A stretch of 64,000 nucleotides of DNA from Vibrio penaeicida (GCF_030689305.1 NZ_JAUYVM010000003.1:248001-312000), one strand, 5' to 3'; shown: positions 9,319 to 19,080, numbered from the stretch's first letter. The notes: generated by a model from the sequence alone, not told the origin. A program made the numbers and translations.

Positions 9319-9343
9319 TTTTGCTCTGATTGTCAGAGCAAAA
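9319..9343. repeat. Perfect inverted repeat upstream of tssB
   Basis: Ten-base arms TTTTGCTCTG and CAGAGCAAAA flank a five-base spacer (ATTGT). It lies 246 bases before the tssB start. Neither strand has a U-tract after the stem, so it is more likely a dimeric regulator operator or a leader hairpin than a terminator. Confidence 0.5.
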
Positions 9344-9588
9344 TGGTGTTTGTTTATTGCTATTTAGCCTGATTTGGAACTGAAAGTCGTTGTTATTGGA
9401 AAGCTTCATTATTGGAATTTTTCTTTTTGGAAGCAGTGGTATTTCTGAAAAACAGCGGTTAATTCCAAGTCTTGAGCACAAGACTGATATGCCAAGTTTA
9501 AGTGCAAAATCTGGCTCGCTCAAATAAGCGCTTGCTCGTAATAAATTCAACATTAACAGCAGTTGGGACAGACGAAGGAGACCGTAAT

Positions 9589-10110
9589 ATGTCCAAAGAA
9601 GGCAGTGTTGCCCCGAAAGAAAGAATCAATATCAAATACATTCCTGCGACGGGCGACGCTCAGGCGGAAGTGGAATTGCCGTTGAAGACATTGGTGGTTG
9701 GAGACTTTAAAGGACACGGTGAAGAAACCCCTTTAGAGGAACGCAAACCCGTCAGCATCGACAAAAACAATTTCGAATCCGTCATGAAGGAAAGCAAGCT
9801 AACGCTTTCTACCTCGGTTTCAAGCAAGTTAGTGGATGAGGACGACGCTGATTTGCCAGTCGAATTGTCATTTGAGTCTCTTGCAGACTTCTCACCAGAC
9901 TCCATCGTTAAGCAAGTTCCTGAACTAAATAAACTGATCGAATTGCGTGAAGCACTGCTGGCTCTTAAGGGGCCGCTAGGTAATGTGCCTGCATTCCGTT
10001 CTCGTTTACAAGAGCTGCTTGCTTCTGATGACTCACGAGAGAAGCTGTTGGCGGAACTCGATCTTGTGGCAACTGATGAGAAAGAAACGTCTGATCAGGG
10101 AAATGAATAA
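9589..10110 (+). CDS. tssB: TssB (VipA), small sheath subunit
   Basis: A 173-residue protein starting MSKEGSVAPKERINIKY, with GGAG eight bases before the ATG. The sequence VELPLKTLVVGDFKG and FESLADFSPDSIVKQVP are TssB hallmarks. TssB forms heterodimers with TssC that polymerise into the contractile sheath around the Hcp tube; the sheath is disassembled by ClpV. The open frame extends 29 codons upstream, but without a ribosome site. First gene of the structural operon, followed 35 bases later by tssC. Confidence 0.95.
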   Translation: MSKEGSVAPKERINIKYIPATGDAQAEVELPLKTLVVGDFKGHGEETPLEERKPVSIDKNNFESVMKESKLTLSTSVSSKLVDEDDADLPVELSFESLADFSPDSIVKQVPELNKLIELREALLALKGPLGNVPAFRSRLQELLASDDSREKLLAELDLVATDEKETSDQGNE

Positions 10111-10145
10111 CCAGCGTGAAAAACAGGAACGAAAGGATAATTCCG

Positions 10146-11624
10146 ATGACAACAAATGAAGTCGCTGTAGAAAGAACGATTGAGCAGCAGCAAGGTAATT
10201 TACTTGATGAAATCATGGCGCAAACGCGCATCGCACCGAACGAAGAAGCATACGATATTGCTAAAAAAGGTGTGGCAGCGTTTATCGAGAACCTCGTTGG
10301 TTCGAACCGCACAGAAGAACCAGTAAACAAAGCGCTGGTTGATCAAATGTTGGTTGAACTCGATAAAAAAATAGGCGCTCAAGTTGATGAAATTCTTCAT
10401 GATGACGGTTTCCAAAACCTAGAATCATCATGGCGCGGTCTGAAGTTAATGGTAGACCGCACCGATTTTAATGAAAACAACAAAATCGACTTATTGCACG
10501 TTACGAAAGCAGAGCTTTTGGACGATTTCGAATTCGCACCAGAAACGACGCAATCTGGCTTGTACAAGCACGTTTACTCTTCTGGTTATGGTCAGTTCGG
10601 TGGTGAGCCAACAGGTGTCATCATTGGTAACTATTCCTTCACGCCATCAACACCAGACATGAAGTTACTTCAATACATGGGTTCGTTGGGTGCGATGGCG
10701 CACGCGCCATTTATTTCAAGTGTGGGTCCTGAGTTCTTTGGCATCGACTCGTTTGAAGAACTGCCTAACCTGAAAGATCTTAAGTCTACCTTTGAAGGGC
10801 CTAAGTACACCAAATGGCGTTCGTTACGTGAGTCGGAAGATGCACGTTACCTAGGTTTAACCGCGCCGCGTTTCCTTCTTCGTGTCCCTTACGATCCAAC
10901 GGAAAACCCGGTTAAGTCCTTCTCTTACGAAGAAAATGTGAGCAACTCACATGAAAGCTACCTATGGGGTAACACAGCGTTTGCTTTTGCTACTCGTCTA
11001 ACCGACAGCTTTGCGAAATACCGCTGGTGTCCGAACATCATTGGTCCTCAAAGTGGTGGTGCTGTTGAAGACTTGCCTGTTCACGTTTACGAGTCAATGG
11101 GTGCACTGCAATCTAAGATCCCAACCGAAGTTCTGGTCACCGACCGTAAAGAATTCGAATTGGCTGAAGAAGGCTTTATCGCACTAACCATGCGTAAAGG
11201 TAGCGATAACGCAGCATTCTTCTCTGCAAACTCTATCCAAAAACCAAAGATCTTCCCGAACACCAAAGAAGGCAAAGAAGCCGAAACCAACTACAAGTTG
11301 GGTACTCAGCTGCCTTATATGATGATCATCAACCGCCTTGCGCACTACATCAAAGTGCTTCAACGCGAGCAAATTGGTGCTTGGAAAGAGCGTCAAGATC
11401 TTGAGCGTGAACTCAATGGTTGGATCAAGCAATACGTTGCCGACCAAGAGAACCCGCCAGCAGACGTGCGTAGCCGTCGTCCACTTCGTGCAGCCGCTAT
11501 CGAAGTGCATGACGTTGAAGGCGAGCCAGGCTGGTATCAGGTGTCGCTGTCGGTTCGTCCTCACTTTAAGTACATGGGTGCGAACTTTGAGTTGTCTCTG
11601 GTAGGACGCTTGGATCAAGCCTAA
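10146..11624 (+). CDS. tssC: TssC (VipB), large sheath subunit
   Basis: A 492-residue protein starting MTTNEVAVERTIEQQQ after an AAAGGA ribosome site. Family text includes FQNLESSWRGLKLMVDRTDF, YGQFGGEPTGVIIGNYSF and LRAAAIEVHDVEGEPGWY near the C-terminus. It is the main contractile sheath subunit and assembles with TssB. Length is typical. It overlaps tssE by one base (TAATG at 11622-11626). Nothing unusual. Confidence 0.96.
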   Translation: MTTNEVAVERTIEQQQGNLLDEIMAQTRIAPNEEAYDIAKKGVAAFIENLVGSNRTEEPVNKALVDQMLVELDKKIGAQVDEILHDDGFQNLESSWRGLKLMVDRTDFNENNKIDLLHVTKAELLDDFEFAPETTQSGLYKHVYSSGYGQFGGEPTGVIIGNYSFTPSTPDMKLLQYMGSLGAMAHAPFISSVGPEFFGIDSFEELPNLKDLKSTFEGPKYTKWRSLRESEDARYLGLTAPRFLLRVPYDPTENPVKSFSYEENVSNSHESYLWGNTAFAFATRLTDSFAKYRWCPNIIGPQSGGAVEDLPVHVYESMGALQSKIPTEVLVTDRKEFELAEEGFIALTMRKGSDNAAFFSANSIQKPKIFPNTKEGKEAETNYKLGTQLPYMMIINRLAHYIKVLQREQIGAWKERQDLERELNGWIKQYVADQENPPADVRSRRPLRAAAIEVHDVEGEPGWYQVSLSVRPHFKYMGANFELSLVGRLDQA

Positions 11625-12064
11625 TGGGATACATCGCCCCAGAAGAAAGTGTTTATGGTGTCAGCCTCTTTGAGCGTTTAGAGGCTGACGCTAAACCCAT
11701 GTCACTTTCGAAAGGACCCGATTCCGCTGAGGTGCTTCGTTCCATTAAACGGAATGTGTCTAACATTCTGAATACTAGAATCGGAGAGTCATTGAGCTCT
11801 CCGAATCTGGGCTTAGTGGATTTTAACGATGCCACCATGGCGATGCTGGACCTTTCCATTCGAGTGAAGCTGTCTATAAAGCGATGCTTAGAGGAATTTG
11901 AGCCAAGGCTGAAAGAAGTCGACGTTCTTGTGATTCAAGACGAAGCGGAACCGCTTAATTTGCGATTTAGCGTGGCAGCAACCATAGACACCTCCGCCGT
12001 TCATGAAAGAGTAAAAATTAATTTACTCCTTGATAATAATAGAAAATACCGAGTAGTAACCTAG
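11624..12064 (+). CDS. tssE: TssE, gp25-like baseplate protein
   Basis: A 146-residue gp25-family protein (SLFERLEADA; VLRSIKRNVSNILNTR; GLVDFNDATM). TssE is the baseplate wedge component that starts sheath polymerisation. The start codon shares one base with the tssC stop and the stop shares one base with the tssF start, so the three are translationally coupled. Length and sequence are ordinary for the V. cholerae type. Confidence 0.92.
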   Translation: MGYIAPEESVYGVSLFERLEADAKPMSLSKGPDSAEVLRSIKRNVSNILNTRIGESLSSPNLGLVDFNDATMAMLDLSIRVKLSIKRCLEEFEPRLKEVDVLVIQDEAEPLNLRFSVAATIDTSAVHERVKINLLLDNNRKYRVVT

Positions 12065-13827
12065 TGGCACAAGACAAATATTTCAGAGATGAGCTGGCGT
12101 TTTTAAAAGACCAAGGGAAACAATTTACTGAGATTCATCCTCAACTTTCTCGCTTTTTGAATGGTCGGAACACCGATCCAGATGTCGAGCGCCTACTCGA
12201 AGGCTTCGCGTTTCTAACCGGTAAGCTGAGAGAGAAAGTCGAAGATGAATTTCCAGAGTTAACTCACTCCATCATCAACATGCTTTGGCCGAACTACCTT
12301 CGTCCAATTCCCAGCATGAGCATCCTAAAGTTCAGCCCTAAAGGCAACTTCAGCACACGTCAGATCATCAAGAAATCCACAACAGTGGATTCTATTCCCG
12401 TGTTAGATACAGCGTGCCAATTTCGCACATGTCGAGATGTCGAGATTTACCCTTTAGTGTGCGATCGCGTCTCTGCTGTGCACACGAAAGACGCCAGTAA
12501 AGTCTCGCTTGAGATGTCGATGATCAATAAAGACGATTCGGTTAAGTCGATAGAGCTAGATTCGTTGCGTTTCTATTTGGGTGGCGATACCTACAGCGCA
12601 CAGAATCTTTATCTGTGGCTTGGGCACTATATCGATTCCATTGAAGTTGAATATGAAGGTGGCAGCGTTAAGGTGCCAACCGATGTGTTTGATGTCGTCG
12701 GGTTTGATAACGACGGCTTACTGCCATACCCAAAGAATGTTTATCAGGGTTATCGCATATTTCAAGAATACTTGGCGTTTCCAGAGTCCTTTCATTTCTT
12801 CGAACTCAAGCATATCGGTCGTTACATTCCGGATCATGTAGCAGGCAAATTTACGATTCGCTTTAACTTCACCCAAACCTTGCCTGGCAGCACGCAAGTG
12901 ACCAATGAAAGTTTTACGTTGTACGCCACACCTATTGTTAACTTGTTTAAGCACGATGCCGACCCGATTGATTTAACGGGAAAACGCCCTGAATATCGTT
13001 TGTCACCATCCAGCCGCTACCCAAGGCACTATGAGATTTTCAGTGTTGACCATGTAGAAGGTTGGCAAGAAACCTCCGACGGTCGAATCCGTGGTCAGCG
13101 CCGAGTTTACACCCCGTTTGAAAGCTTTCAGCATGAAATTGAATTGGCACGTAAGCGTCTCGCTCTTTACTACCGTGTTCGAGTAAAAGACAGCATTCGC
13201 AAGGATGGATTCGATCATTTCATCTCGTTCGTACGGGGTGATGAAACCACCGGCTACTTGCAGGATGAAGCGGTTACGTTAGAGCTCACGTGTACCAATC
13301 GCCAGTTACCGGCGGAGTTGGGCGTTGGCGATGTATGCGTAAGCACCGACACCTCTCCTCCGTTTGCTGATTTCGAAAATATTACGATCCCCACGCAAAC
13401 TTTACGCCCGGTATTGGATGGCAGTTTACTGTGGACATTGATCTCAAATTTATCTCTCAACTACTTGTCGCTTCTTGATAAGAAAGCGTTGTGCTCAGTG
13501 CTTCGTGCTTACGATTTTCGCTCCTTAGTGGATCAGCAAGCCGCGCGCATTTCTCGCCAACGCATGGAAGGCATTGTCTCTATCGAATCCGAGCCGCTCG
13601 ACAAGCTAATTAAGGGCATGCCTGTTCGGGGTTTGCTCTCAAAAATCACCATGAATCCAAACGCGTTCGGATCCGAAGGGGATTTGTATTTGTTTGGCAC
13701 AGTTTTGAGTCAGTTTTTCGCTTTGTACGCCAGCATCAACTCATTCCATGAATTAGTGGTGGTGAATGCAGAAAGTCGCGAAGAGTACAGCTGGGGTAAT
13801 CAGCATGGAATGCAGCCACTGATATGA
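12064..13827 (+). CDS. tssF: TssF baseplate protein
   Basis: A 587-residue protein that starts with GTG overlapping the tssE stop. The N-terminus YFRDELAFLKDQGKQF, then DPDVERLLEGFAFLTGKLREK and LWPNYLRPIPSMSIL, are standard TssF. With TssG and TssK it forms the baseplate wedge that docks on the membrane complex. Normal length. The stop overlaps the tssG start by four bases (ATGA). Confidence 0.94.
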   Translation: MAQDKYFRDELAFLKDQGKQFTEIHPQLSRFLNGRNTDPDVERLLEGFAFLTGKLREKVEDEFPELTHSIINMLWPNYLRPIPSMSILKFSPKGNFSTRQIIKKSTTVDSIPVLDTACQFRTCRDVEIYPLVCDRVSAVHTKDASKVSLEMSMINKDDSVKSIELDSLRFYLGGDTYSAQNLYLWLGHYIDSIEVEYEGGSVKVPTDVFDVVGFDNDGLLPYPKNVYQGYRIFQEYLAFPESFHFFELKHIGRYIPDHVAGKFTIRFNFTQTLPGSTQVTNESFTLYATPIVNLFKHDADPIDLTGKRPEYRLSPSSRYPRHYEIFSVDHVEGWQETSDGRIRGQRRVYTPFESFQHEIELARKRLALYYRVRVKDSIRKDGFDHFISFVRGDETTGYLQDEAVTLELTCTNRQLPAELGVGDVCVSTDTSPPFADFENITIPTQTLRPVLDGSLLWTLISNLSLNYLSLLDKKALCSVLRAYDFRSLVDQQAARISRQRMEGIVSIESEPLDKLIKGMPVRGLLSKITMNPNAFGSEGDLYLFGTVLSQFFALYASINSFHELVVVNAESREEYSWGNQHGMQPLI

Positions 13828-14843
13828 GATCGACAATGGTTGAGTCAATTCGGGATGAAATGACAGACATAAACGAAGTAACAGACATCGATCTAACCAA
13901 CATTGATGTAAAAAGTTTCAACTTCTATCAATTGGTCGAATTGCTGCTGCAATTGAGCGAGCACGATCCAGAAGATGAAGACTGGGAAAGGCAATGTCAG
14001 TTCGTGTTTAAGTCGAATCCGAGCTTGGGTTTTTCTACGTCAGACGTGTCTGGCTTGGACCAAAAACACGACGACCGATTGGAGTTAGAAACCACCTTTT
14101 TAGGGTTAACCGGCTCGCAATCTCCTTTGCCCGGGTACTTGCTGGAGCAAGTGTTAACAGAGGGCGAATTTGGTTTAAGAGGACCGTTTCTCGACTTCTT
14201 TAACAATCGAATGATCACGCTGGTGTACCGCATTTGGCGGAAGTACCGCTACTACATTCGATTTCAAGAAGGCGCGAGCGACGACTTTTCGGCTCAATTA
14301 TTTGCTTTGGTTGGGTTGGCGGATCCGGACATGCGCGGCGAAACGCCGATCAACTGGTGCAAGATGCTCTCTTACGCCGGAATGCTGGCAGGACGCAGCC
14401 GTTCACCGCAAGTGGTGTCGGGGATCATTGCTCATTGCTTCGATATTGAAGACGTCGACATTCGCCAGTGGGTGCAAAGAAAAGTGGATATTCGCTTGAA
14501 CCAACAAATGCAGTTGGGCATGGCAAACATGAATTTGGGCGACAACACCGTCATCGGTGAACGAGTGACAGAGTGTAACGGTAAATTCACCTTGGTATTG
14601 AAAGGGTTGAGCCAAGAAAGGTTCAGAGATTTTCTACCAACAGGCAAAGAGTATCAGCCACTTTGCAAAGTTGTGGAATTCGTGCTGCGAGAGCAAATGG
14701 CGTACGACCTAGAACTGCAGCTCGAAGAAGGCGCGGTGTCTGCCATGGTATTGGACAGCAAGGTCGACATGCCTTTGGGATGGTCGACGTTCTTGGGTGA
14801 AGGTGACACCAAACAGAGTGTCACGATTCAAGTCCGACAATAG
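13824..14843 (+). CDS. tssG: TssG baseplate protein
   Basis: A 339-residue TssG. The first ATG (13824) overlaps the tssF stop; a second ATG four codons later is possible. Diagnostic segments are FNFYQLVELLLQL at about residue 32, GYLLEQVLTEG and PFLDFFNNRMITLVYRIWRKYRYY. TssG pairs with TssF in the baseplate wedge. The N-terminus carries an unusually acidic run (DEMTDINEVTDIDLTNIDV) before the conserved fold. Confidence 0.92.
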   Translation: MRSTMVESIRDEMTDINEVTDIDLTNIDVKSFNFYQLVELLLQLSEHDPEDEDWERQCQFVFKSNPSLGFSTSDVSGLDQKHDDRLELETTFLGLTGSQSPLPGYLLEQVLTEGEFGLRGPFLDFFNNRMITLVYRIWRKYRYYIRFQEGASDDFSAQLFALVGLADPDMRGETPINWCKMLSYAGMLAGRSRSPQVVSGIIAHCFDIEDVDIRQWVQRKVDIRLNQQMQLGMANMNLGDNTVIGERVTECNGKFTLVLKGLSQERFRDFLPTGKEYQPLCKVVEFVLREQMAYDLELQLEEGAVSAMVLDSKVDMPLGWSTFLGEGDTKQSVTIQVRQ

Positions 14844-14886
14844 AAAGTCAGTCTGATAATCGATAGCCAGGTTAGTTAATAGAGGC

Positions 14887-16488
14887 ATGGAAGTGGAACA
14901 GAATAAACGTCTTAATTTGATGGTTTCAAACACCAAAGAATTGGAACCAGGACTCACCCCTTCCTGTGAATTTACGGAAGAGGGCGGGGTGATTGGTTCG
15001 AGCCCGAGCGCGTTTTGGGTTTTGCAAGACCAAAGCCGAGACGTGCAAGGTAGCCATTGCGAAATCTTGGTGTACGACAGTCATTTTTGTGTCAAAGACC
15101 TCAGCGGAAAAACCTACGTTAATGGCGCAACGATGCCGGTTGGCGTGGGGAAAATGGCGCAAATCACCACCAAAGACTCCCTTAAAATTGGTGTCTATGA
15201 GCTGATGGTGGTCAGCGGGGTTAGCCACTCTAGCATGTCGTCACACAATCAGTCTCTTGAGCAACTGTTTATAGAAGATGCCGCCTTAGTGAAAGGCGAT
15301 CCTGACTCGGATGAAAGCCTATCCGTACCTGAAGAAATTACGTACATCGACCCACTCGATGTATTAGACGGTGGAGACACCGCCGCGAAAAGCGAAAGGC
15401 TATACGCCGAAGAAGAAGAAAAACTGTCAGACGACCAAATTGAAGCGAATAGGCTGCTGGCGGATGAAGAGCCAGAAAGCCGTGAAAAACCGACCCTTCA
15501 AGCCGACAGTGAATATGAAATTTCTTCTGCAATAAAGCTGAAAAAGCGCAGTCGATTTAATCCATTTTCATTTTTTTCCAAATCAGATCCTGCGGAATCA
15601 GAGCAAGAGTCTACGAACTCAAAGTCAGATGCAGAAAAGTTAGAACCAAACATTTCAAACTCCTCACCCGTAACGGGAGCGGAGTCAGCAGCAGTGTCTG
15701 CCAAATCGAATCCGGTTGAGACATCTCAGCCTTCAACTCACACCTATGATCAGCTCTTGGCAGAAGAGACTGGTGCACAAAACGCGTTCAGAACAGAGGG
15801 CTACAAGATGGACGATAAAACCCTAGATTTATTAGAAGAAGAAATCGCCCAAAATGAACAATTCAAAGCGGATATGCCGCTTGGCGATGAAAACAACCAC
15901 CTATTGTCTGGCCCGTTATTTCGTGGGTTAGGTGTATCGGTGACTCCTTCGCACCACTCTGGTGATGTGCAAATGACATCCGAAGAAATGGGGGCAGCAC
16001 TGCAAGCCGCAGTGAAAGGTTTACTGGATTTGCACCAACACGTGGATAACAGCCGCTACGGAGTGATCAACAAGAACCTACAACCGATAGAAGACAACCC
16101 GCTTCGTTTAGGTATGTCTTATGAAGACACGGTGAAAACCCTATTCAATACCAACCCTAGTGCGGTTCACCTATCAGCGCCTTCTGCGATATCTGAAAGT
16201 TTGAAAAACCAGAAAGATCACAACGATGTCGTGCAAATGGCGACCACGTTAGCGCTCGGGCAAATCGTACGCGCATTTTCACCAGAAGTATTGATGAAGC
16301 GATTTGAAAATTACCGCCGTTCTTACCAAACCCCAGAACAGAACACCGACGCGTGGGCCTGGGAAATGTACCAAAGCTACTACAAAGAACTGACTTCCGA
16401 TCGTCAGCAAGGCTTTGAGAAGTTGTTCTGGGAAGTGTTCGATCAAGCGTATGACCGCTTACTTCGTGAGAAACAGATGGAGTCGTGA
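14887..16488 (+). CDS. tagH: TagH-type FHA domain protein of T6SS
   Basis: A 533-residue protein with three parts. Residues about 1-105 are an FHA domain (GVIGSSPSAFWVL; GSHCEILVYDSHFCVKDLS), which in this family recognises phosphothreonine. Residues 110-370 are low complexity, acidic and Ser/Glu-rich, with several TxxD/E-type sites and one basic island (LKKRSRFNPFSFF). Residues 385-530 are the TagH C-terminal domain (ALQAAVKGLLDLHQHVDNSRYG; NPLRLGMSYEDTVKTLF). It corresponds to VCA0112. No PppA phosphatase or PpkA kinase is seen in this window, so how it is phosphorylated is open. Confidence 0.88.
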   Translation: MEVEQNKRLNLMVSNTKELEPGLTPSCEFTEEGGVIGSSPSAFWVLQDQSRDVQGSHCEILVYDSHFCVKDLSGKTYVNGATMPVGVGKMAQITTKDSLKIGVYELMVVSGVSHSSMSSHNQSLEQLFIEDAALVKGDPDSDESLSVPEEITYIDPLDVLDGGDTAAKSERLYAEEEEKLSDDQIEANRLLADEEPESREKPTLQADSEYEISSAIKLKKRSRFNPFSFFSKSDPAESEQESTNSKSDAEKLEPNISNSSPVTGAESAAVSAKSNPVETSQPSTHTYDQLLAEETGAQNAFRTEGYKMDDKTLDLLEEEIAQNEQFKADMPLGDENNHLLSGPLFRGLGVSVTPSHHSGDVQMTSEEMGAALQAAVKGLLDLHQHVDNSRYGVINKNLQPIEDNPLRLGMSYEDTVKTLFNTNPSAVHLSAPSAISESLKNQKDHNDVVQMATTLALGQIVRAFSPEVLMKRFENYRRSYQTPEQNTDAWAWEMYQSYYKELTSDRQQGFEKLFWEVFDQAYDRLLREKQMES

Positions 16489-16961
16489 TCGTGAGACAAA
16501 TGCTGTCCATATTTTTGGGCGTTTTGCTGCTAGTAGGGTGTAGCTCTAGTGAAGATGTTAGAGAGCTACCATCTGTCGTGTCGTTCAGCATGGTGGCAGA
16601 TGAAGGGGTGAACCCCAATGTGTTTGGCGAATCGTCCCCCGTTGAAGTTCAGGTCTTTGAGCTGGTGGATGACTCCATGTTCATGTCTGCGGATTTTGAT
16701 CAGATCAATGAAGATCACAAAAAGGTACTTAAAAGCAATTACATACAGGTATACGACTACGTATTGACGCCAGGTCAATTTAAGTACGTCGACGATGTAG
16801 TGGTGGATGAAGACACCCGCTACATCGGCGTGTTAGCGAAGTTTGCCGAGCCAGAACTGAGCGAATGGAAAAAAGCAGTGAAGATCATCAATTTAGGTCG
16901 GAAGTACCACTTGCTGATGCTGTTTAAAGATTACGACATTAAGTTAGATAAGGTTGAGTGA
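16485..16961 (+). CDS. tssJ: TssJ outer-membrane lipoprotein
   Basis: A 158-residue lipoprotein starting with GTG that overlaps the tagH stop. The lipobox LLVGC places the lipidated Cys at residue 19. The mature part is the transthyretin-like TssJ fold (VQVFELVDDSMFMSADFDQI). TssJ anchors the TssM periplasmic arm to the outer membrane. A second start, an ATG at codon 6, would still leave a usable signal. Typical size for the V. cholerae type. Confidence 0.9.
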   Translation: MIVRQMLSIFLGVLLLVGCSSSEDVRELPSVVSFSMVADEGVNPNVFGESSPVEVQVFELVDDSMFMSADFDQINEDHKKVLKSNYIQVYDYVLTPGQFKYVDDVVVDEDTRYIGVLAKFAEPELSEWKKAVKIINLGRKYHLLMLFKDYDIKLDKVE

Positions 16962-16963
16962 GT

Positions 16964-18298
16964 ATGTATTCACGGAATAGAGTCGTTTGGAGCGAAGGAT
17001 TATTCATTAAGCCACAGCATTTCCAGCAACAACAACGTTACATGGAATACGCGTTAGATGAGCGAGTGTCATCTGCCAGCCAATACCTATTTGGGGTGTC
17101 AGAGCTGTCGTTGAATCCGGAATACCTAAGCTTTGGTCGAATTGCTATAGAGCGAGCGGTTGGCGTGATGCCCGATGGCACCGTTTTCCGAATTCCTCAA
17201 GAAGATCTCATGCCTGAAGCGCTGGAAATCACCGACGATTCTCTCGCTAACCAGATTGTGTATCTCGCGTTACCACTTCGCAGTGATTCATTAGCTGAAA
17301 TCAGCTTCCCTGATTCTCAAGGAACGGGGCGATATACCGCTCGTAAGCAAGAAGTACGCGATGTGCATACGCCTCAAGGGGACAGCACCGTATTGGATGT
17401 GTCACCTGTACAGCCGCGCTTAATGTTAGAAAAACAAGATCGAAGCGCATTTGCATCTGTTGCTATTGCGCGGATTCTAGAAAAGAGACCCGATGGCAGT
17501 GTCATGCTGGATCCGGACTTTGTGCCTTGTCATTTCAATGTTGTCGGTGTTCCGCATTTGCACCGATTCATCAGCGAAATGTCGGGATTAATGCGCGAAC
17601 GTGCAAAAAATATCGCTCAGCGAATTGGTTCACCAAGCCAAGGTGGTGTTGCCGATGTCTCCGATTTTATGTTGCTTCAATCGCTTAACCGTTTGCAACC
17701 GCAACTTCAACATTTGTCATCGCTAAGAAGCTTACACCCAGAACGTTTATACGAATCGCTCAGTGCCATTTGTGGTGAGCTGGCCACGTTCACAGACGAA
17801 AGCCGAATGCCTCCCCAATTTACGGTGTACCAACACGAAATGCCGACCGAATCATTTCAGTCTTTGATGCTCAAATTACGCCAGTCTCTCAGCATTGTGC
17901 TGGAACCAAGAGCGGTGTCGATTCAGCTACAAAAACGCCGTTACGGGCTTATGGTTGCGCCTATCCAAGATCAAAGCTTGCTGGATTCTGCCGATTTCAT
18001 TTTGGCCGTTCGCGCGCGCATGCCTTTGGAAGATTTGCGTCGTCTGTTTGTGCAGCAAACCAAAGTCGCGTCGGTTGAAAAAATCCGCGAGCTTATCTCA
18101 TTGCAGCTTCCGGGCGTTCCCGTCAATCCATTACCCGTTGCACCAAGGCAATTGCCATACCACGCAGGTTACACCTACTACCAATTGGATAAAACCAGCG
18201 AAGCGTGGCGCATGCTGCAAAACGCCAGTGGGTTTGCTTTCCATGTTGCTGGTGAGTTTGACGAATTGGACCTGCAGTTCTGGGCCATTAGGAGTTAA
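16964..18298 (+). CDS. tssK: TssK baseplate-membrane adaptor
   Basis: A 444-residue protein beginning MYSRNRVVWSEGLFIKPQHF, the standard TssK start. A GTG two codons earlier (16958) overlaps the tssJ stop and is an alternative. TssK is a trimeric adaptor with a phage receptor-binding-protein-like fold that links the baseplate to the TssL/TssM membrane complex. The C-terminal LPYHAGYTYYQLDKTSEAW and FHVAGEFDELDLQFWA blocks are conserved. Two bases separate its stop from tssL. Confidence 0.94.
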   Translation: MYSRNRVVWSEGLFIKPQHFQQQQRYMEYALDERVSSASQYLFGVSELSLNPEYLSFGRIAIERAVGVMPDGTVFRIPQEDLMPEALEITDDSLANQIVYLALPLRSDSLAEISFPDSQGTGRYTARKQEVRDVHTPQGDSTVLDVSPVQPRLMLEKQDRSAFASVAIARILEKRPDGSVMLDPDFVPCHFNVVGVPHLHRFISEMSGLMRERAKNIAQRIGSPSQGGVADVSDFMLLQSLNRLQPQLQHLSSLRSLHPERLYESLSAICGELATFTDESRMPPQFTVYQHEMPTESFQSLMLKLRQSLSIVLEPRAVSIQLQKRRYGLMVAPIQDQSLLDSADFILAVRARMPLEDLRRLFVQQTKVASVEKIRELISLQLPGVPVNPLPVAPRQLPYHAGYTYYQLDKTSEAWRMLQNASGFAFHVAGEFDELDLQFWAIRS

Positions 18299-18300
18299 TC

Positions 18301-19080
18301 ATGATCGTCACTGAAGAATTCAATAAAGACCGTTACGACGAACTTCTGTTTGATGAAGTAAAGAGCATCGATGCGGATCAGGATTACTGGTTCAAGCTGC
18401 GTGGTGACAACCAAAACAAAATGGTCGATGCGGCTACCCCTTTGCTGGGTTTGTCGCTTCGTATTCGCTCTTTGGCGCAATGTGAAAACATTGAAACCAT
18501 CTATAAACAGGCACAAGAAGAAATCAAAGCCATCGAGATGGAGTTGGTTCAAGCCGATATCGAACACGCCATGATCATGGCCTATCGCTATGTGCTCTGC
18601 GCTGTGTTGGATGAAGCGGTCATGAGCACGCCATGGGGTGCAGACAGCTCTTGGGCGGAGCATTCGCTGTTAACTCGTTTTCACAACGAAACATGGGGTG
18701 GGGAAAAGGTCTTCACCATTCTGAATCGCTTACTGAGCGATCCACCAAGATATCGCGATTTGCTGGAGTTTATTTACCTCTGCCTGATGCTTGGGTTTGA
18801 AGGCAAATACAAAGTGGTGGAAGGCGGGAAAGAAGAACGCGAACGCGTCGCCATCAAGCTTTATGAAACGCTTTCAAGGCTGGATGACAAAGAGCCAGAA
18901 GAGCTAACCAGCGCGACAGATCACGTGGTAGCCACCAAATACCGACTAAGCCGCCAAATGCCGATATGGCTGATTTTCGCAGGCTTTGCTGGGCTTTGGG
19001 CTGTGGTGTTTTTTGTTTATCGCTATCTGCTGCACAGCAAGTCACTCGACGTACTGAGCCAGCTAAACCAAATTTTATAA
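18301..19080 (+). CDS. tssL: TssL (DotU-type) membrane complex protein, short form
   Basis: A 259-residue DotU-family protein with an AGGAGTTAATC ribosome site. Conserved text includes DIEHAMIMAYRYVLCAVLDEAVMS-type sequence (split by AYRYVLCAVLDEA), WGADSSWAEHSLL and FHNETWGGEKVF. One C-terminal membrane helix (IWLIFAGFAGLWAVVFFVY) anchors it in the inner membrane. It ends there, so there is no OmpA-like peptidoglycan-binding extension. It works with TssJ and TssM as the trans-envelope channel and recruits the baseplate. Confidence 0.92.
   Translation: MIVTEEFNKDRYDELLFDEVKSIDADQDYWFKLRGDNQNKMVDAATPLLGLSLRIRSLAQCENIETIYKQAQEEIKAIEMELVQADIEHAMIMAYRYVLCAVLDEAVMSTPWGADSSWAEHSLLTRFHNETWGGEKVFTILNRLLSDPPRYRDLLEFIYLCLMLGFEGKYKVVEGGKEERERVAIKLYETLSRLDDKEPEELTSATDHVVATKYRLSRQMPIWLIFAGFAGLWAVVFFVYRYLLHSKSLDVLSQLNQIL

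Larger units (their letters stand above)
8294..9588. other. AT-rich divergent intergenic region between hcp and tssB
   Basis: About 1.3 kb without a convincing gene, separating the leftward effector operon from the rightward structural cluster. It is visibly AT-rich through 8480-9300. It contains the hcp sigma-54 promoter at its left end and a perfect inverted repeat at 9319-9343. I found no GG-N10-GC site pointing toward tssB, so the structural operon probably uses another sigma factor. Short open frames here have no ribosome sites or family resemblance. Large AT-rich control regions like this are typical H-NS targets. Confidence 0.6.
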
